64,000 nt of DNA from Sphingomonas gellani (GTDB lineage Bacteria; Pseudomonadota; Alphaproteobacteria; Sphingomonadales; Sphingomonadaceae), in NCBI RefSeq assembly GCF_900110035.1, contig NZ_FOCF01000007.1:62001-126000 (forward strand). Direction: 5' to 3'. Every line of letters begins with the position of its first letter. The first letter of the stretch is position 1. Below are positions 8,381 to 17,061 of the stretch, one piece after another. The translations under genes and the position numbers were made by a program. Under the pieces are notes generated by a model. That model worked only from the letters and a program-made list of their open reading frames with translations, was not told the DNA's origin and searched no databases.

Positions 8381-8865
8381 GCCGCGCTGCCCTCGCCGCC
8401 ATGCTGGCGCCGCTTCTGGTCATGACAGCCGCGATGCCGGCCGGTGCGGCCGACGACCCCACCTCCTTCGCAAGCGCGGCCGAGGTCCGATCGACGATCA
8501 CGGCGATGGAGCGGGAGATGAAGCCCGGTCAGGGCTTCGCATGGCGGCCCGTGCTGCGCAGCGGCGACACGGCCGTCGCGCTGGAGATATGGAAGAAACC
8601 GGGGCGTCCGGCTGTCCATCCCGACCAGGCGGAATATGTGACCGTGATGGCGGGGTCCGGCACGCTGATATCGGGCGGACGCCTGGACGAGCCATCGACC
8701 ACCCGGCCCGACCTGATCGAGGGACGCCGGATCGTCGGCGGCACGACACGGGCTCTCAAACCCGGTGACGTCGCGCTGATCCCCGCAGGCACGCCGCACT
8801 GGTTCGGCATCACCGGTAGCCGTCTGGTGTTGCTGGGCACCAAGCTGACGCAGGCGTCGCGCTAG
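8377..8865 (+). CDS. Exported single-domain cupin
   Basis: A 162-residue protein with a signal peptide ending near AGAADD. The cupin core is visible: HPDQAEYVTVMAGSGTL (first motif with His and Glu) and GDVALIPAGTPHWFGI (second motif with His), enough to hold a metal ion. Translation is coupled to the oxidoreductase through ATGA, so the two likely act on the same periplasmic sugar pathway, for example isomerising or opening an oxidised product. No catalytic role can be fixed from sequence. Confidence 0.8.
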   Translation: MSRAALAAMLAPLLVMTAAMPAGAADDPTSFASAAEVRSTITAMEREMKPGQGFAWRPVLRSGDTAVALEIWKKPGRPAVHPDQAEYVTVMAGSGTLISGGRLDEPSTTRPDLIEGRRIVGGTTRALKPGDVALIPAGTPHWFGITGSRLVLLGTKLTQASR

Positions 8866-9098
8866 CCGAGGGACGCAGCCCCCGGGTTCATGGCGCACTC
8901 ACCGCCGCCATAGAGTGGAACGCCATGAACTCGGCAGGGATGCTGTCGCTTTCCTGCCACGCGCCCACGCCAACCTGTCACATTCCTGCAACATGGTTAA
9001 CGAAATGATGCATCTCCGGTGGGCGACGCAGCTTTCGCATCTGGTCTCGCCGATCATTCCACGCGTAATAATTGTGCATTGCGAAACCGAATAGGGAA

Positions 9099-11975
9099 AT
9101 GCCGATGCGCCGGACGATGTGGATGATGCGGTCATCGAGTATGGCAGTAACAGCGTCGCTGGCACTGATCGCAACCAGCGCGGCGGCCCAGATCGCGACC
9201 GATCCCCAGACGCCGACCGCACCCGCCGCGACCGAGGCGCCGGCCGACGACATCGTCGTGACCGGATCGCGCATCCGGCGCGATCCGCTGGACCAGCCTT
9301 CGCCGGTCGTCACCGTGGACGAGAGCGCCATCGCGCGCACCGGCCTGTCGTCGGTCGCCGACGTACTGCAGCGCCTTCCCGCCTCATCGGGCGGTCTCAA
9401 CTCGAAGTTCAATAGCTCGGGCAATTTCGGCAACCCACCCGACGGTGGCGGCGTCGGCGCGGGCTCGGCGGTTCTCGACCTGCGCTATCTGGGTCCGAAG
9501 CGGACGCTGGTGCTGGTCGACGGCCTTCGTTACGTCAATGGCGCCTCGGCAAGCGGCATTCCCGCGACGGTGGACCTCAATTCGATCCCGTCATCCATGA
9601 TCGAACGGATCGAGGTGCTGCAATCCGGCGCCTCGACGCAATATGGATCCGACGCGATCGCCGGCGTCGTCAACATCATCACCAAGCAGAACCAGAAGGG
9701 GTTCAAGGCATCCGCGCAATACGGCCAGTTCCTGGGCGACAATGACGGCGAGACGCAGGATTACCAGCTGAGCTACGGCATCGGCAGTCAGGGCGTGCAC
9801 GTCGTGGCTGGCGGCTATTACACCAAGCAGAAATCGGTCAGCGCCGCAGACCGCGACATTTCGCAGTTCCCCAATCCCGGACAGACCAGCTGCACGGACC
9901 CGATCGGCGGCTGTTCCAGCTTCACGCCGCTCGGCCGGTTCCTGGTCAACGGCCAGAACCTGACGCTGCGCGGCCCCGTGTCCGGCCGGCCGGTCTATGA
10001 CCCGACGCTCGCCACCGGCAACTTCAAGCAGTTCACGGCCGCCGACCGCTTCAACTTCGCGCCGCTCAACTACTTCCTGACCCCGGTCGAACGCTATGGC
10101 GGCTTCATCAACACCCGTGCCGAATTCTCCGACGCGCTCAACCTGCGCGTGAAGGCGGTCTACAACCGCCGCAACTCGCAGAACCAGGCCGCCTTTCTTC
10201 CGCTCGGCATCGGGCCGGACGTCGGCAACGGCAACCTGCTCGACACGCTGTCGGTGGACGCGACCAACCCGTACAACCCGTTCGGCGTGACGCTGGTACC
10301 CGGCCAGAACTACACCGCGATCTTCCGCCGGTTGGTGGAGGCGGGACAGCGCACCTATTCGCAGCAGGTCGACACCATGTCGCTGACCGGCACCCTGGAC
10401 GGCAAGTTCCAGATGCTGGGTCACACCTGGTACTGGGACGCCAACGCGGTGATCGGGTACAACGACGCCAAGCAGCTCTTCACCGGCAACATCAATTCGG
10501 CGAAGCTGGCGCAGGCCATCGGCCCGGTCAGCCAGTGCACCGGGCCGTGCGTGCCGTTCAACTTCTTCGGCGGCGTCGGATCGATCACGCCGGAGATGCT
10601 GGCCTTTATCGGCTTCGACGAGCATGACCGCAGCCGGCAGAAGCTGAACGACTATACCGCCAACCTGTCGGGCGAACTGTTCGACCTGCCCGGTGGTCCC
10701 GTCGGCATCGCGGTCGGGTACGAACACCGCGCGCAATATGGCAGCTTCACCCCGGATCCCGTGATCCAGGCCGGCCTGGGCGCCGACATCCCGGCACAGG
10801 CGGCAAGCGGCCGGTTCAACGTCGACGAGGTGTATGGCGAAATCCGCCTGCCGCTGCTGCGCGACGTGCCGTTCTTCTCGTCGCTGGAGCTGAACGGCGC
10901 CGCCCGGCATTCCAACTATTCCACCTTTGGCGGCAACACGACGTTCAGCGGCGGCGCGCTGTGGAAACCGGTCAGCGACCTGCTGCTGCGCGGGCAATAT
11001 GCGGAATCGCTGCGCGCGCCGTCGATCGGTGAGCTGTTCGGCGCGCAGTCCCGCTTCGACGCGTCGATCGACGACCCCTGCACCAGCGCGACGGGCGGCC
11101 AGTTCGCCGGCAACGCGACCGTGCGCAGCAACTGCATCGCGAACGGCGTGCCCGCCAACGGCAGCTATGCCGAACCGCAGGGCGGCCAGTTGCCGGTGCT
11201 GACCGGCGGGAACCCCGACCTGCAACCCGAAACCTCGCGCACGCTGGTGTTCGGCGGCGTGTACAGCCCGACATGGGCACGCGGCGGCGCGCTCTCCGCC
11301 CTCAGCCTGGAGGCCAACTACTACGACATCAAGGTCAGCGACGCGATCGCGTCGATCCCGGCGCAGGTGCTGCTCAGCCGCTGTGCGCAATCGGGCGATG
11401 CGCTCAGCTGCGGCGCGATCCGTCGCAGCCCGAGCGGGATCGTAACCGCGATCAACGGCCTGCTGCTCAACACCGGCGGCATCCGCACCAAGGGCGTCGA
11501 CGCGACGCTGACGGTGCGCAGCAGCGAAACCGGCGCGGGCCGGTTCGGCCTGTACGTCTCGGGCAACTACCTGCTCAAATATGCCGAGCAGACCCCGTCC
11601 ACGGACGGCACCACCTCCACCGACTATGTCGGGACGGAACGGGGTTCGCCGGACCAGGCCTATCCCCATTTCAAGGGGCTGGCGACGATCGACTGGTCGC
11701 TGGGTCCGATCGCGGCCAGCGTCACCGGACGCTATATCGACAACGTGCATGAGATCGCGCCCGAGAACGAGCTGAAGAGCCGCTTCTACACCGACTTCCA
11801 GATCCAGTTCCGCCCGGCCTGGATGGATTCGAGCATGGCGCTGACGCTGGGCGTCAACAACCTGTTCGACAAGGATCCGCCGGCCTGCTTCAGCTGCAGC
11901 CTGAACAACTTCGACCCGACGACCTACGACATTCCCGGCCGCTTCGGGTACGCGCGTCTGTCCTACGGCTTCTGA
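9099..11975 (+). CDS. TonB-dependent receptor 1
   Basis: A 958-residue outer-membrane receptor. Signal peptide (SSSMAVTASLALIATSAAAQ), a short Pro/Ala linker, then a DDIVVTGSRIRR segment that carries the TonB-box/plug start, the plug (VADVLQRLPASSGG, DLRYLGPKRTLVLVDG, QYGSDAIAGVVNIITK) and a 22-strand-type barrel ending in FGYARLSYGF with terminal Phe. This is the short-N-terminus sphingomonad type, without an extra signalling domain. An ATG at 9105 is equally possible because GGGA lies closer to ideal spacing there. It follows the esterase/GFOR/cupin genes by 233 bases with no clear shared terminator, so a carbohydrate ligand is likely. The ligand is not readable from sequence. Confidence 0.9.
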   Translation: MPMRRTMWMMRSSSMAVTASLALIATSAAAQIATDPQTPTAPAATEAPADDIVVTGSRIRRDPLDQPSPVVTVDESAIARTGLSSVADVLQRLPASSGGLNSKFNSSGNFGNPPDGGGVGAGSAVLDLRYLGPKRTLVLVDGLRYVNGASASGIPATVDLNSIPSSMIERIEVLQSGASTQYGSDAIAGVVNIITKQNQKGFKASAQYGQFLGDNDGETQDYQLSYGIGSQGVHVVAGGYYTKQKSVSAADRDISQFPNPGQTSCTDPIGGCSSFTPLGRFLVNGQNLTLRGPVSGRPVYDPTLATGNFKQFTAADRFNFAPLNYFLTPVERYGGFINTRAEFSDALNLRVKAVYNRRNSQNQAAFLPLGIGPDVGNGNLLDTLSVDATNPYNPFGVTLVPGQNYTAIFRRLVEAGQRTYSQQVDTMSLTGTLDGKFQMLGHTWYWDANAVIGYNDAKQLFTGNINSAKLAQAIGPVSQCTGPCVPFNFFGGVGSITPEMLAFIGFDEHDRSRQKLNDYTANLSGELFDLPGGPVGIAVGYEHRAQYGSFTPDPVIQAGLGADIPAQAASGRFNVDEVYGEIRLPLLRDVPFFSSLELNGAARHSNYSTFGGNTTFSGGALWKPVSDLLLRGQYAESLRAPSIGELFGAQSRFDASIDDPCTSATGGQFAGNATVRSNCIANGVPANGSYAEPQGGQLPVLTGGNPDLQPETSRTLVFGGVYSPTWARGGALSALSLEANYYDIKVSDAIASIPAQVLLSRCAQSGDALSCGAIRRSPSGIVTAINGLLLNTGGIRTKGVDATLTVRSSETGAGRFGLYVSGNYLLKYAEQTPSTDGTTSTDYVGTERGSPDQAYPHFKGLATIDWSLGPIAASVTGRYIDNVHEIAPENELKSRFYTDFQIQFRPAWMDSSMALTLGVNNLFDKDPPACFSCSLNNFDPTTYDIPGRFGYARLSYGF

Positions 11976-11982
11976 CGATCAT

Positions 11983-12017
11983 GGGCAGGGGCGGCCTGTA
12001 CGGGCCCACCCCTGCCC
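11983..12017 (+). terminator. GC-rich hairpin after TBDR 1
   Basis: Perfect 9-bp stem GGGCAGGGG / CCCCTGCCC around a 17-base loop, starting 7 bases after the TBDR 1 stop. No T-run follows, so termination may be weak or Rho-assisted. Confidence 0.45.
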
Positions 12018-12028
12018 CTCCCCGTTCC

Positions 12029-12050
12029 GGTGCCGCTGAAAGGCGGCACC
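12029..12050. terminator. Second hairpin between convergent genes
   Basis: Perfect 8-bp stem GGTGCCGC / GCGGCACC with loop TGAAAG, lying between TBDR 1 (plus) and the ROK kinase stop (minus). It could serve both directions. No T-run on either side. Confidence 0.45.
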
Positions 12051-12056
12051 TGCTTG

Positions 12057-13010
12057 TCAGCGCGTTTGAGCGGCCACCACGGCATCTAGGGCAAGCGCGA
12101 CGGATCCCAAGGGTCCGGCCAGCGTCGCAAGTTCCGGCGCGACGATGTACGGGCCGCCCTCCGGCAGATCCATGTACCCGTTCAGGCTGGCCCTCAGCGC
12201 CGCTTCGATCCGCGGCAACAGCTGCGGCTGGCGAGACGGGACGCCGCCGCCGATCGCGATGCGCAGGGGGCCGGTGGTGCAGACAAGCGCGTGGCACATC
12301 CCCGTCAGCGCATGGACGATCGGGTCCCATACGGGATCGTCCGGCCCGACCGCGTCGATGTCCCGACCGCCAAGCCGCATCCGCAGCGCCGATCCGGACG
12401 CCAACCCCTCGATACAATCGTCATGAAAGGGGCAGGCGCTGGGGACGTCGTCGCCGGGCGCGCGTGGCACGCGCAAATGCCCCACCTCGCTATGGCCGAT
12501 GCCACGGGTCGGCGCGCCATGGACGATCAGACCGACGCCCACGCCAGTCCCGACCGTTACATAGGCAAAATCGATCAGCCCCCGCGCGCAGCCCCAGCGC
12601 ATTTCCGCCAACGCAGCACCGTTGACGTCGGTATCGAACCCGACGGGAACGCCGAACGGCGCGGACAGGATCGCGCGCACGTCCGTGCCCGGCCAGTGCG
12701 GCTTGGCGGTGGCGAGGATCTGTCCGTAGCGCGGCGATCGCGGATCGAGGTCCAGCGGGCCGAACGAGCCGATGCCGATCCCCGCCACGCCGTGCGCCCG
12801 CTGCCATTCGTGCAGGATGTCGAGGATCGCAGGCAGCGTTTCGGATGGCGCGCGGGTGTCCACCGTGCGCTGATCGACGATCTCGCTGGGACTGGTGGCC
12901 AGGGTGCAGACACATTTCGTGCCGCCCAGCTCGATACCCGCCAACGGCCCCGGAAAACGACCCTCCAAAGCCGCGTCGCCCTCCACCCCGCTCATCAGCG
13001 CGGCGCCCAT
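12057..13010 (-). CDS. ROK-family sugar kinase (fructokinase/mannokinase type)
   Basis: About 317 residues with the ROK kinase features: phosphate-binding GIELGGTKCVC near residue 26, a DTDVNGAALAE block with the catalytic Asp, VTVGTGVGVG, and the zinc-site region with the His of HSEVGH and the cysteines of CPFHDDCIEGLASG near 190-200. The CPFH-DC spacing is that of ROK fructokinases such as ScrK and Mak; Mak also phosphorylates mannose. Beside a mannan-degrading locus, conversion of mannose to mannose-6-phosphate is a reasonable role. Start is uncertain between ATGs at 13010 and 12995; neither has a strong ribosome-binding site. Divergent from the ROK regulator. Confidence 0.85.
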   Translation of the reverse strand: MGAALMSGVEGDAALEGRFPGPLAGIELGGTKCVCTLATSPSEIVDQRTVDTRAPSETLPAILDILHEWQRAHGVAGIGIGSFGPLDLDPRSPRYGQILATAKPHWPGTDVRAILSAPFGVPVGFDTDVNGAALAEMRWGCARGLIDFAYVTVGTGVGVGLIVHGAPTRGIGHSEVGHLRVPRAPGDDVPSACPFHDDCIEGLASGSALRMRLGGRDIDAVGPDDPVWDPIVHALTGMCHALVCTTGPLRIAIGGGVPSRQPQLLPRIEAALRASLNGYMDLPEGGPYIVAPELATLAGPLGSVALALDAVVAAQTR

Positions 13011-13419
13011 TGCAGGAGGCGACGTGTCTGACGCCCAGATGCCATGTCCCTGGCCTCGTCGGTCGGCGCGCACCGTACCTGCCCCATGTCCCCTGCCACC
13101 ATGATGATGTTCATTTCCCCTCCCTCCGCGCAGCTGCCCGTCGGAGCTCGCGGCAACGTCCGAATACTTCTTCGCAGCAGGATTAATTAGCCAAATTGCA
13201 TAATACAATCTGAATGACGTGCCCGCATCATGTTGCGGTGGAGACGCGCACGCGTGTGGGTCATGGACATGGGGCAGTCATGCTGCGATGGTTGGCCGTT
13301 CATCCCGATCGTCGCCAGGCTCCCGCATCGACCATGCTCCATCCACTGTGCCCGCATCGCCCCCGATTATCGATCACAGAATCACCGGGGCGGCGGACCG
13401 CAGCGCAAGGGGCCGCGCG
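13011..13419. promoter_or_regulatory. Divergent intergenic region, ROK kinase / ROK regulator
   Basis: A 409-base stretch without a supported gene. It contains the only clearly AT-rich block nearby (13182-13210), including the inverted repeat ATTG-N7-CAAT at 13195-13209. ROK repressors of the NagC/XylR type use AT-rich pseudo-palindromes, so this is a candidate operator for autoregulation and for control of the kinase. Both flanking frames extend into the region, but the extensions look non-coding (skewed composition, no ribosome-binding sites). Confidence 0.4.
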
Positions 13420-14652
13420 ATGACGGCGACGGCGCGCACCCGCCCCCGCCTGTCGGGCACCAACCTGGAACGTGCGGCCGACCATAACCAGCGAGTGACG
13501 CTGCATGCGATACGTGTCTGCGGCTCCCTGACCCGCGTCGACCTCGCCGGGATAACCGGCCTGACCGCGCCCGCGATCGCCAACATCACGCGTCGGCTGC
13601 TTCAGGATGGCCTGATCGAGGAGGCGGGGCAGCGCCGCGGCGGACGCGGACAGCCGCCCACCAAACTCGTGATCCGGCGCGACGCCTGTTACTCCATCGG
13701 CATCAACATCGACCGCGATCACATCACGATCGTCCTTGTCGACTTCGCCGGACAGACGCTCGCGCGCATCTCGGAAGAGGTCGACTTCGCGCTGCCCGAC
13801 CAGGTGCGGGCGCTGTACCGTGCTTCCGTGCGAAAGATGTTGCGCAGCGCAGGCGTCGACATCGCGAAAGTCGTCGGCTTGGGCGTCGCCATTCCGGATC
13901 AGTTGGGCAGCGTCGACCTGCCCGGACGGCCCGAAGCCTATGCGACCTGGGAACAGGTCGACATGGCCGACCTGTTCGCCCGCCCCCTCGACCTGCCCGT
14001 CTTCACCGAAAACGACGCCGCCGCCGCCGCGATGGGGGAGATGCAGTTCGGGCTGGGGCAGACCTACAACAGTTTCTTCTACATCCTGATCTCGTCCGGT
14101 CTGGGCGGCGGCCTGGTGGTCGACAACACCTATATCCGCGGCTCCGATGGGCGCAGCGGCGAGCTCGGCTTCATGCTGGTGTCCGATGGCGGCGCGGCGC
14201 GGCAGCAGGTGCAGCGCATGGTGTCGCTGTCCGGCCTGGCCCGGCACCTGCACGACCATGGTCACGCCTTGCAGGACGTCATGCGCGCGCAGGGCCCGCT
14301 CGATCCGGCGCTGGACGCCTGTGTCGATGCTTGGATCGAACAGGCCGCGACGCATCTGAGCGCACCGCTTTCGGCGATCAACTGCCTCATCAACCCGGCC
14401 GTGGTGCTGGTCGGCGGTCGCCTTCCGACGGACCTGCTGGAACGGCTGGCGGACCGGGCCAACGCGTTGATGAGGGCCGCCGCCGACACCCTGCCCGCCC
14501 GTGCGCCCGTCGCCCGCGCCGCCCTGTCGGCGGATGCGCCCGCGGTGGGTGCGGCGATCCTGCCGTTCAGCCACTTCCTGCTGCCGAAGCCGGGCGCACT
14601 GTGGAAGGCCCCGTCCGCGACACCGGGTGACGGTCGCGCCGCAACCGCCTAG
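13420..14652 (+). CDS. ROK-type (NagC/XylR) transcriptional regulator lacking the zinc site
   Basis: A 410-residue regulator. Residues about 20-70 form a MarR-like winged HTH (LTRVDLAGITGLTAPAIANITRRLLQDGLIEE), then a ROK sugar-binding domain (SIGINIDRDHITIVLVDFAG, ENDAAAAAMGEM, ISSGLGGGLVVDN, NPAVVLVGGRLP). The usual E-x-G-H and Cys-x-Cys-x4-Cys zinc cluster is replaced: the segment reads GRSGELGFMLVSDGGAARQQ with no cysteine and Phe instead of His. Start chosen at ATG 13420 with AAGGGG upstream. It is divergent from the ROK kinase and converges on the mannan operon, so mannose or a manno-oligosaccharide is the best guess for its inducer. Confidence 0.87.
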   Translation: MTATARTRPRLSGTNLERAADHNQRVTLHAIRVCGSLTRVDLAGITGLTAPAIANITRRLLQDGLIEEAGQRRGGRGQPPTKLVIRRDACYSIGINIDRDHITIVLVDFAGQTLARISEEVDFALPDQVRALYRASVRKMLRSAGVDIAKVVGLGVAIPDQLGSVDLPGRPEAYATWEQVDMADLFARPLDLPVFTENDAAAAAMGEMQFGLGQTYNSFFYILISSGLGGGLVVDNTYIRGSDGRSGELGFMLVSDGGAARQQVQRMVSLSGLARHLHDHGHALQDVMRAQGPLDPALDACVDAWIEQAATHLSAPLSAINCLINPAVVLVGGRLPTDLLERLADRANALMRAAADTLPARAPVARAALSADAPAVGAAILPFSHFLLPKPGALWKAPSATPGDGRAATA

Positions 14653-14719
14653 CGCCCGCACGCGCGATCGGGGCGGCCCGCCACGCGACGATCCCGCCCG
14701 TGGATCACTCCGTCGCGAT

Positions 14720-17044
14720 CTAAACCGCCGCTTGGCCGAATGATGGCGGCCGGTCTGCCGGAGCGGTCCCGAACCGCGACGGCGCAGGGCCCATCCGGAA
14801 CACCAGCTCGCCGCCCTTGACCAGATCGGCATGGGAGATCCAGTTGCGCGTATAAGGTCGCCCGTTCCACCGCACCGATTGGACATACGGGTTCTGCGCG
14901 CCGTTGCCCTCTGCCGTGATCCGCAAGGTGCGGCCATGGCCGACAGCCACCTCCACCCGGTCGAACAGCGGCGATCCGAAGACATAGGTCGCGCTGACCG
15001 GATCGACCGGATAGAATCCCAGCGCGCTCATGATGAACCACGCGCTGGTCTGCCCGCAATCGTCGTTGCCGATCACGCCGTCGGGATCGGCCTTGTACAT
15101 TTCCACCATTAGGCGCCGGACCATGGCCTGCGTCTTCCACGGCGCGCCGCAATAGGCGTACAGGTAGGCGACGTGCTGGTTGGGCTCGTTGCCATGGGCA
15201 TATTGGCCAACCAGCCCGGATATGTCGGGCGGTGCGTTTTCGGGCAGGGTCGATGGCGCGTTGAACAGCGCGTCCAGTCGCGCCTCGAACGCCTTGTCGC
15301 CGCCCATATGCGCGATCAGCCCGTGCACGTCATGCTGGTTCAGGAAGGTCGCCTGCCAGCCGTTCGCCTCCGTATAGTCGCGCCACCACGGCTTTGGCAT
15401 ATGACCCAGCTGGATGGGATCGTAGGGCGTCCACCACTTGCCGTCGGAGAATTTGGGCCGGGCAAAGCCGATCTTCGCATCGATGACGTTGCGATAGTTG
15501 CGGCTGCGCTTGCGCAGCGCTGCCGCGTCGTCATGCGCGCCCGCCGCATCGGCCAGCACCGCCATCGCCCAGTCGTCATAGGCATATTCCTGGGTGCGAC
15601 TGACCGACTCCCACACCTTGTCCGCGGGAATGTAGCCGCGATCGTAATAGTCGCCGCGGCCGAGCGAGCTGTCGCTGTCCTTGAACGTGCGGTCGAACGC
15701 GCGCCGGCGGATGTTGGGCCATGCGGCGGCGTAATCCGCGACGATCCCCTTCGCCTTCGCCTCCGCCATGATGACCACGGAATGCCACCCGATCATCGTG
15801 CCGGTCTCGACCCCCTGGAGCGGCCAGACCGGCGGCCCATAGGGGCTCTCGCGCGTTTGTCGGATCAGGTCGTGGGTGAACATCGCCGCCTGTTCCGGCC
15901 TGACCAGCGTCAGCAACGGGTGCAGCGCGCGATAGGTGTCCCAGGTGGAATAGGTGGAAAAGGCGGGCTGGCCGGCCGGCGCCTGGTGGACCTGGCGATC
16001 GAGCCCGACATAGCGCCCGTCGCGATCGGTGAACAAGGTTGGCGCCAGGAACGCATGGTACAGCGCGCTGGCCATGATCGTGCGCTGCGCCTCGGTGCCG
16101 CCCTCAACCCGGATAGAGTCCAGGTCGCGCGCCCAGAGATTGTGTGCCGCCTTGCGCACCCCGTCGAAGTTCCAGCCCGGTGCCTCCGCCGCCAGCGCCG
16201 CGCGCGCGCCCTCCACCGCGACCGCCGACACGCCCGTCTTGATCAGGATCGGCGCCTTGCCCGCATCGTCGAAGAACAACGCGACCTTCAGGCTGCGGCC
16301 CGTGACCGACGTCGCGCCCTTCGCCGTCGGCCTGTCGTCGTCGCCGAAGAAAGCCACGCGGTCCGGGCGGCGGGACAGCTGCATCGCGAAATGGATGTTG
16401 CGCCCCTTGGCCCAGCGGTTCACCTGGCGGCTGCCGGTCAACATCCCGTCGGACGCGAGCGCCAGCGACGCGTTCTCGATCAGCGCGCCCTTGTCCCAGC
16501 TGTCCAGGATCATGTGTGCGAAATCGATCAGGATGTGCCCGGGCCCCTGCGGGAAGCGATAGCGGTGCAGCCCGACCCGCTCCGTCACGGTCAATTCCGC
16601 CAGCACACCAGATTCCAGCCGCACCCGGTAGTATCCCGGCTCCGCATGTCCGTCGGAGAAGCGCTGGCGATAGCCGCCGTCCGGATCACCCAGCTTGCCG
16701 GGCTTCAGCTCCAGCGGCCCGCGTGTCGGTACCACCAGCACGTCCAGCATGTCGCCGATGCCGGTACCCGACAGGTGGGTGTGGCTGAACCCCATGATCG
16801 AGCCATCATCCTTGTGATAACCCGAACATGCGTCCCACCGCGCATTGTCCGTGTCGGGGCTCAGCTGTGCCATCCCGAACGGCAGCGACGCGCCCGGAAA
16901 GGTGTGGCCGTGGCCGCCGGTGCCGACGAACAGGTCCGGCGTGCCCGCCACCGGCGCCTGCGCGCCCGCCGCGCCGGGCACCATTCCCGCCAACAGGGCA
17001 AGGCCGCTTCCCGACAGGAGCTGGCGCCGGTTCGTCGTCATCAT
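14720..17044 (-). CDS. GH92 exo-alpha-mannosidase 1, exported
   Basis: A 774-residue calcium-dependent inverting alpha-mannosidase of family GH92. N-terminal Tat-like signal NRRQLLSGSGLALLAG. Family blocks in order: FVGTGGHGHTFPGASLPFGM with QLSPDT near 35-65, SHTHLSGTG, TWDTYRALHPLL near 360, YTEANGWQ with the Glu expected to be the catalytic acid, GNEPNQHVAYLY, and GNDDCGQTSAW with the Asp expected to be the base. Assignment of acid and base follows the published Bacteroides GH92 structures; the mapping to these motifs is mine. Linkage specificity (alpha-1,2/1,3/1,4/1,6) cannot be told. It is last in the operon GH43-GH92-GH125-GH92, 17 bases after GH125. Confidence 0.93.
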   Translation of the reverse strand: MMTTNRRQLLSGSGLALLAGMVPGAAGAQAPVAGTPDLFVGTGGHGHTFPGASLPFGMAQLSPDTDNARWDACSGYHKDDGSIMGFSHTHLSGTGIGDMLDVLVVPTRGPLELKPGKLGDPDGGYRQRFSDGHAEPGYYRVRLESGVLAELTVTERVGLHRYRFPQGPGHILIDFAHMILDSWDKGALIENASLALASDGMLTGSRQVNRWAKGRNIHFAMQLSRRPDRVAFFGDDDRPTAKGATSVTGRSLKVALFFDDAGKAPILIKTGVSAVAVEGARAALAAEAPGWNFDGVRKAAHNLWARDLDSIRVEGGTEAQRTIMASALYHAFLAPTLFTDRDGRYVGLDRQVHQAPAGQPAFSTYSTWDTYRALHPLLTLVRPEQAAMFTHDLIRQTRESPYGPPVWPLQGVETGTMIGWHSVVIMAEAKAKGIVADYAAAWPNIRRRAFDRTFKDSDSSLGRGDYYDRGYIPADKVWESVSRTQEYAYDDWAMAVLADAAGAHDDAAALRKRSRNYRNVIDAKIGFARPKFSDGKWWTPYDPIQLGHMPKPWWRDYTEANGWQATFLNQHDVHGLIAHMGGDKAFEARLDALFNAPSTLPENAPPDISGLVGQYAHGNEPNQHVAYLYAYCGAPWKTQAMVRRLMVEMYKADPDGVIGNDDCGQTSAWFIMSALGFYPVDPVSATYVFGSPLFDRVEVAVGHGRTLRITAEGNGAQNPYVQSVRWNGRPYTRNWISHADLVKGGELVFRMGPAPSRFGTAPADRPPSFGQAAV

Positions 17045-17061
17045 GGTAACAGGCTCCGAAG

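Noticed and set aside
9591..11750. 719-codon minus-strand open frame under TBDR 1
   Set aside because: Composition rich in Arg/Val/Ala/Gly without motifs; antisense shadow produced by high-GC codon use of the TBDR.
12029..12050. Hairpin as a riboswitch or small RNA
   Set aside because: Simple 8-bp stem between convergent genes; a terminator is the simpler reading.
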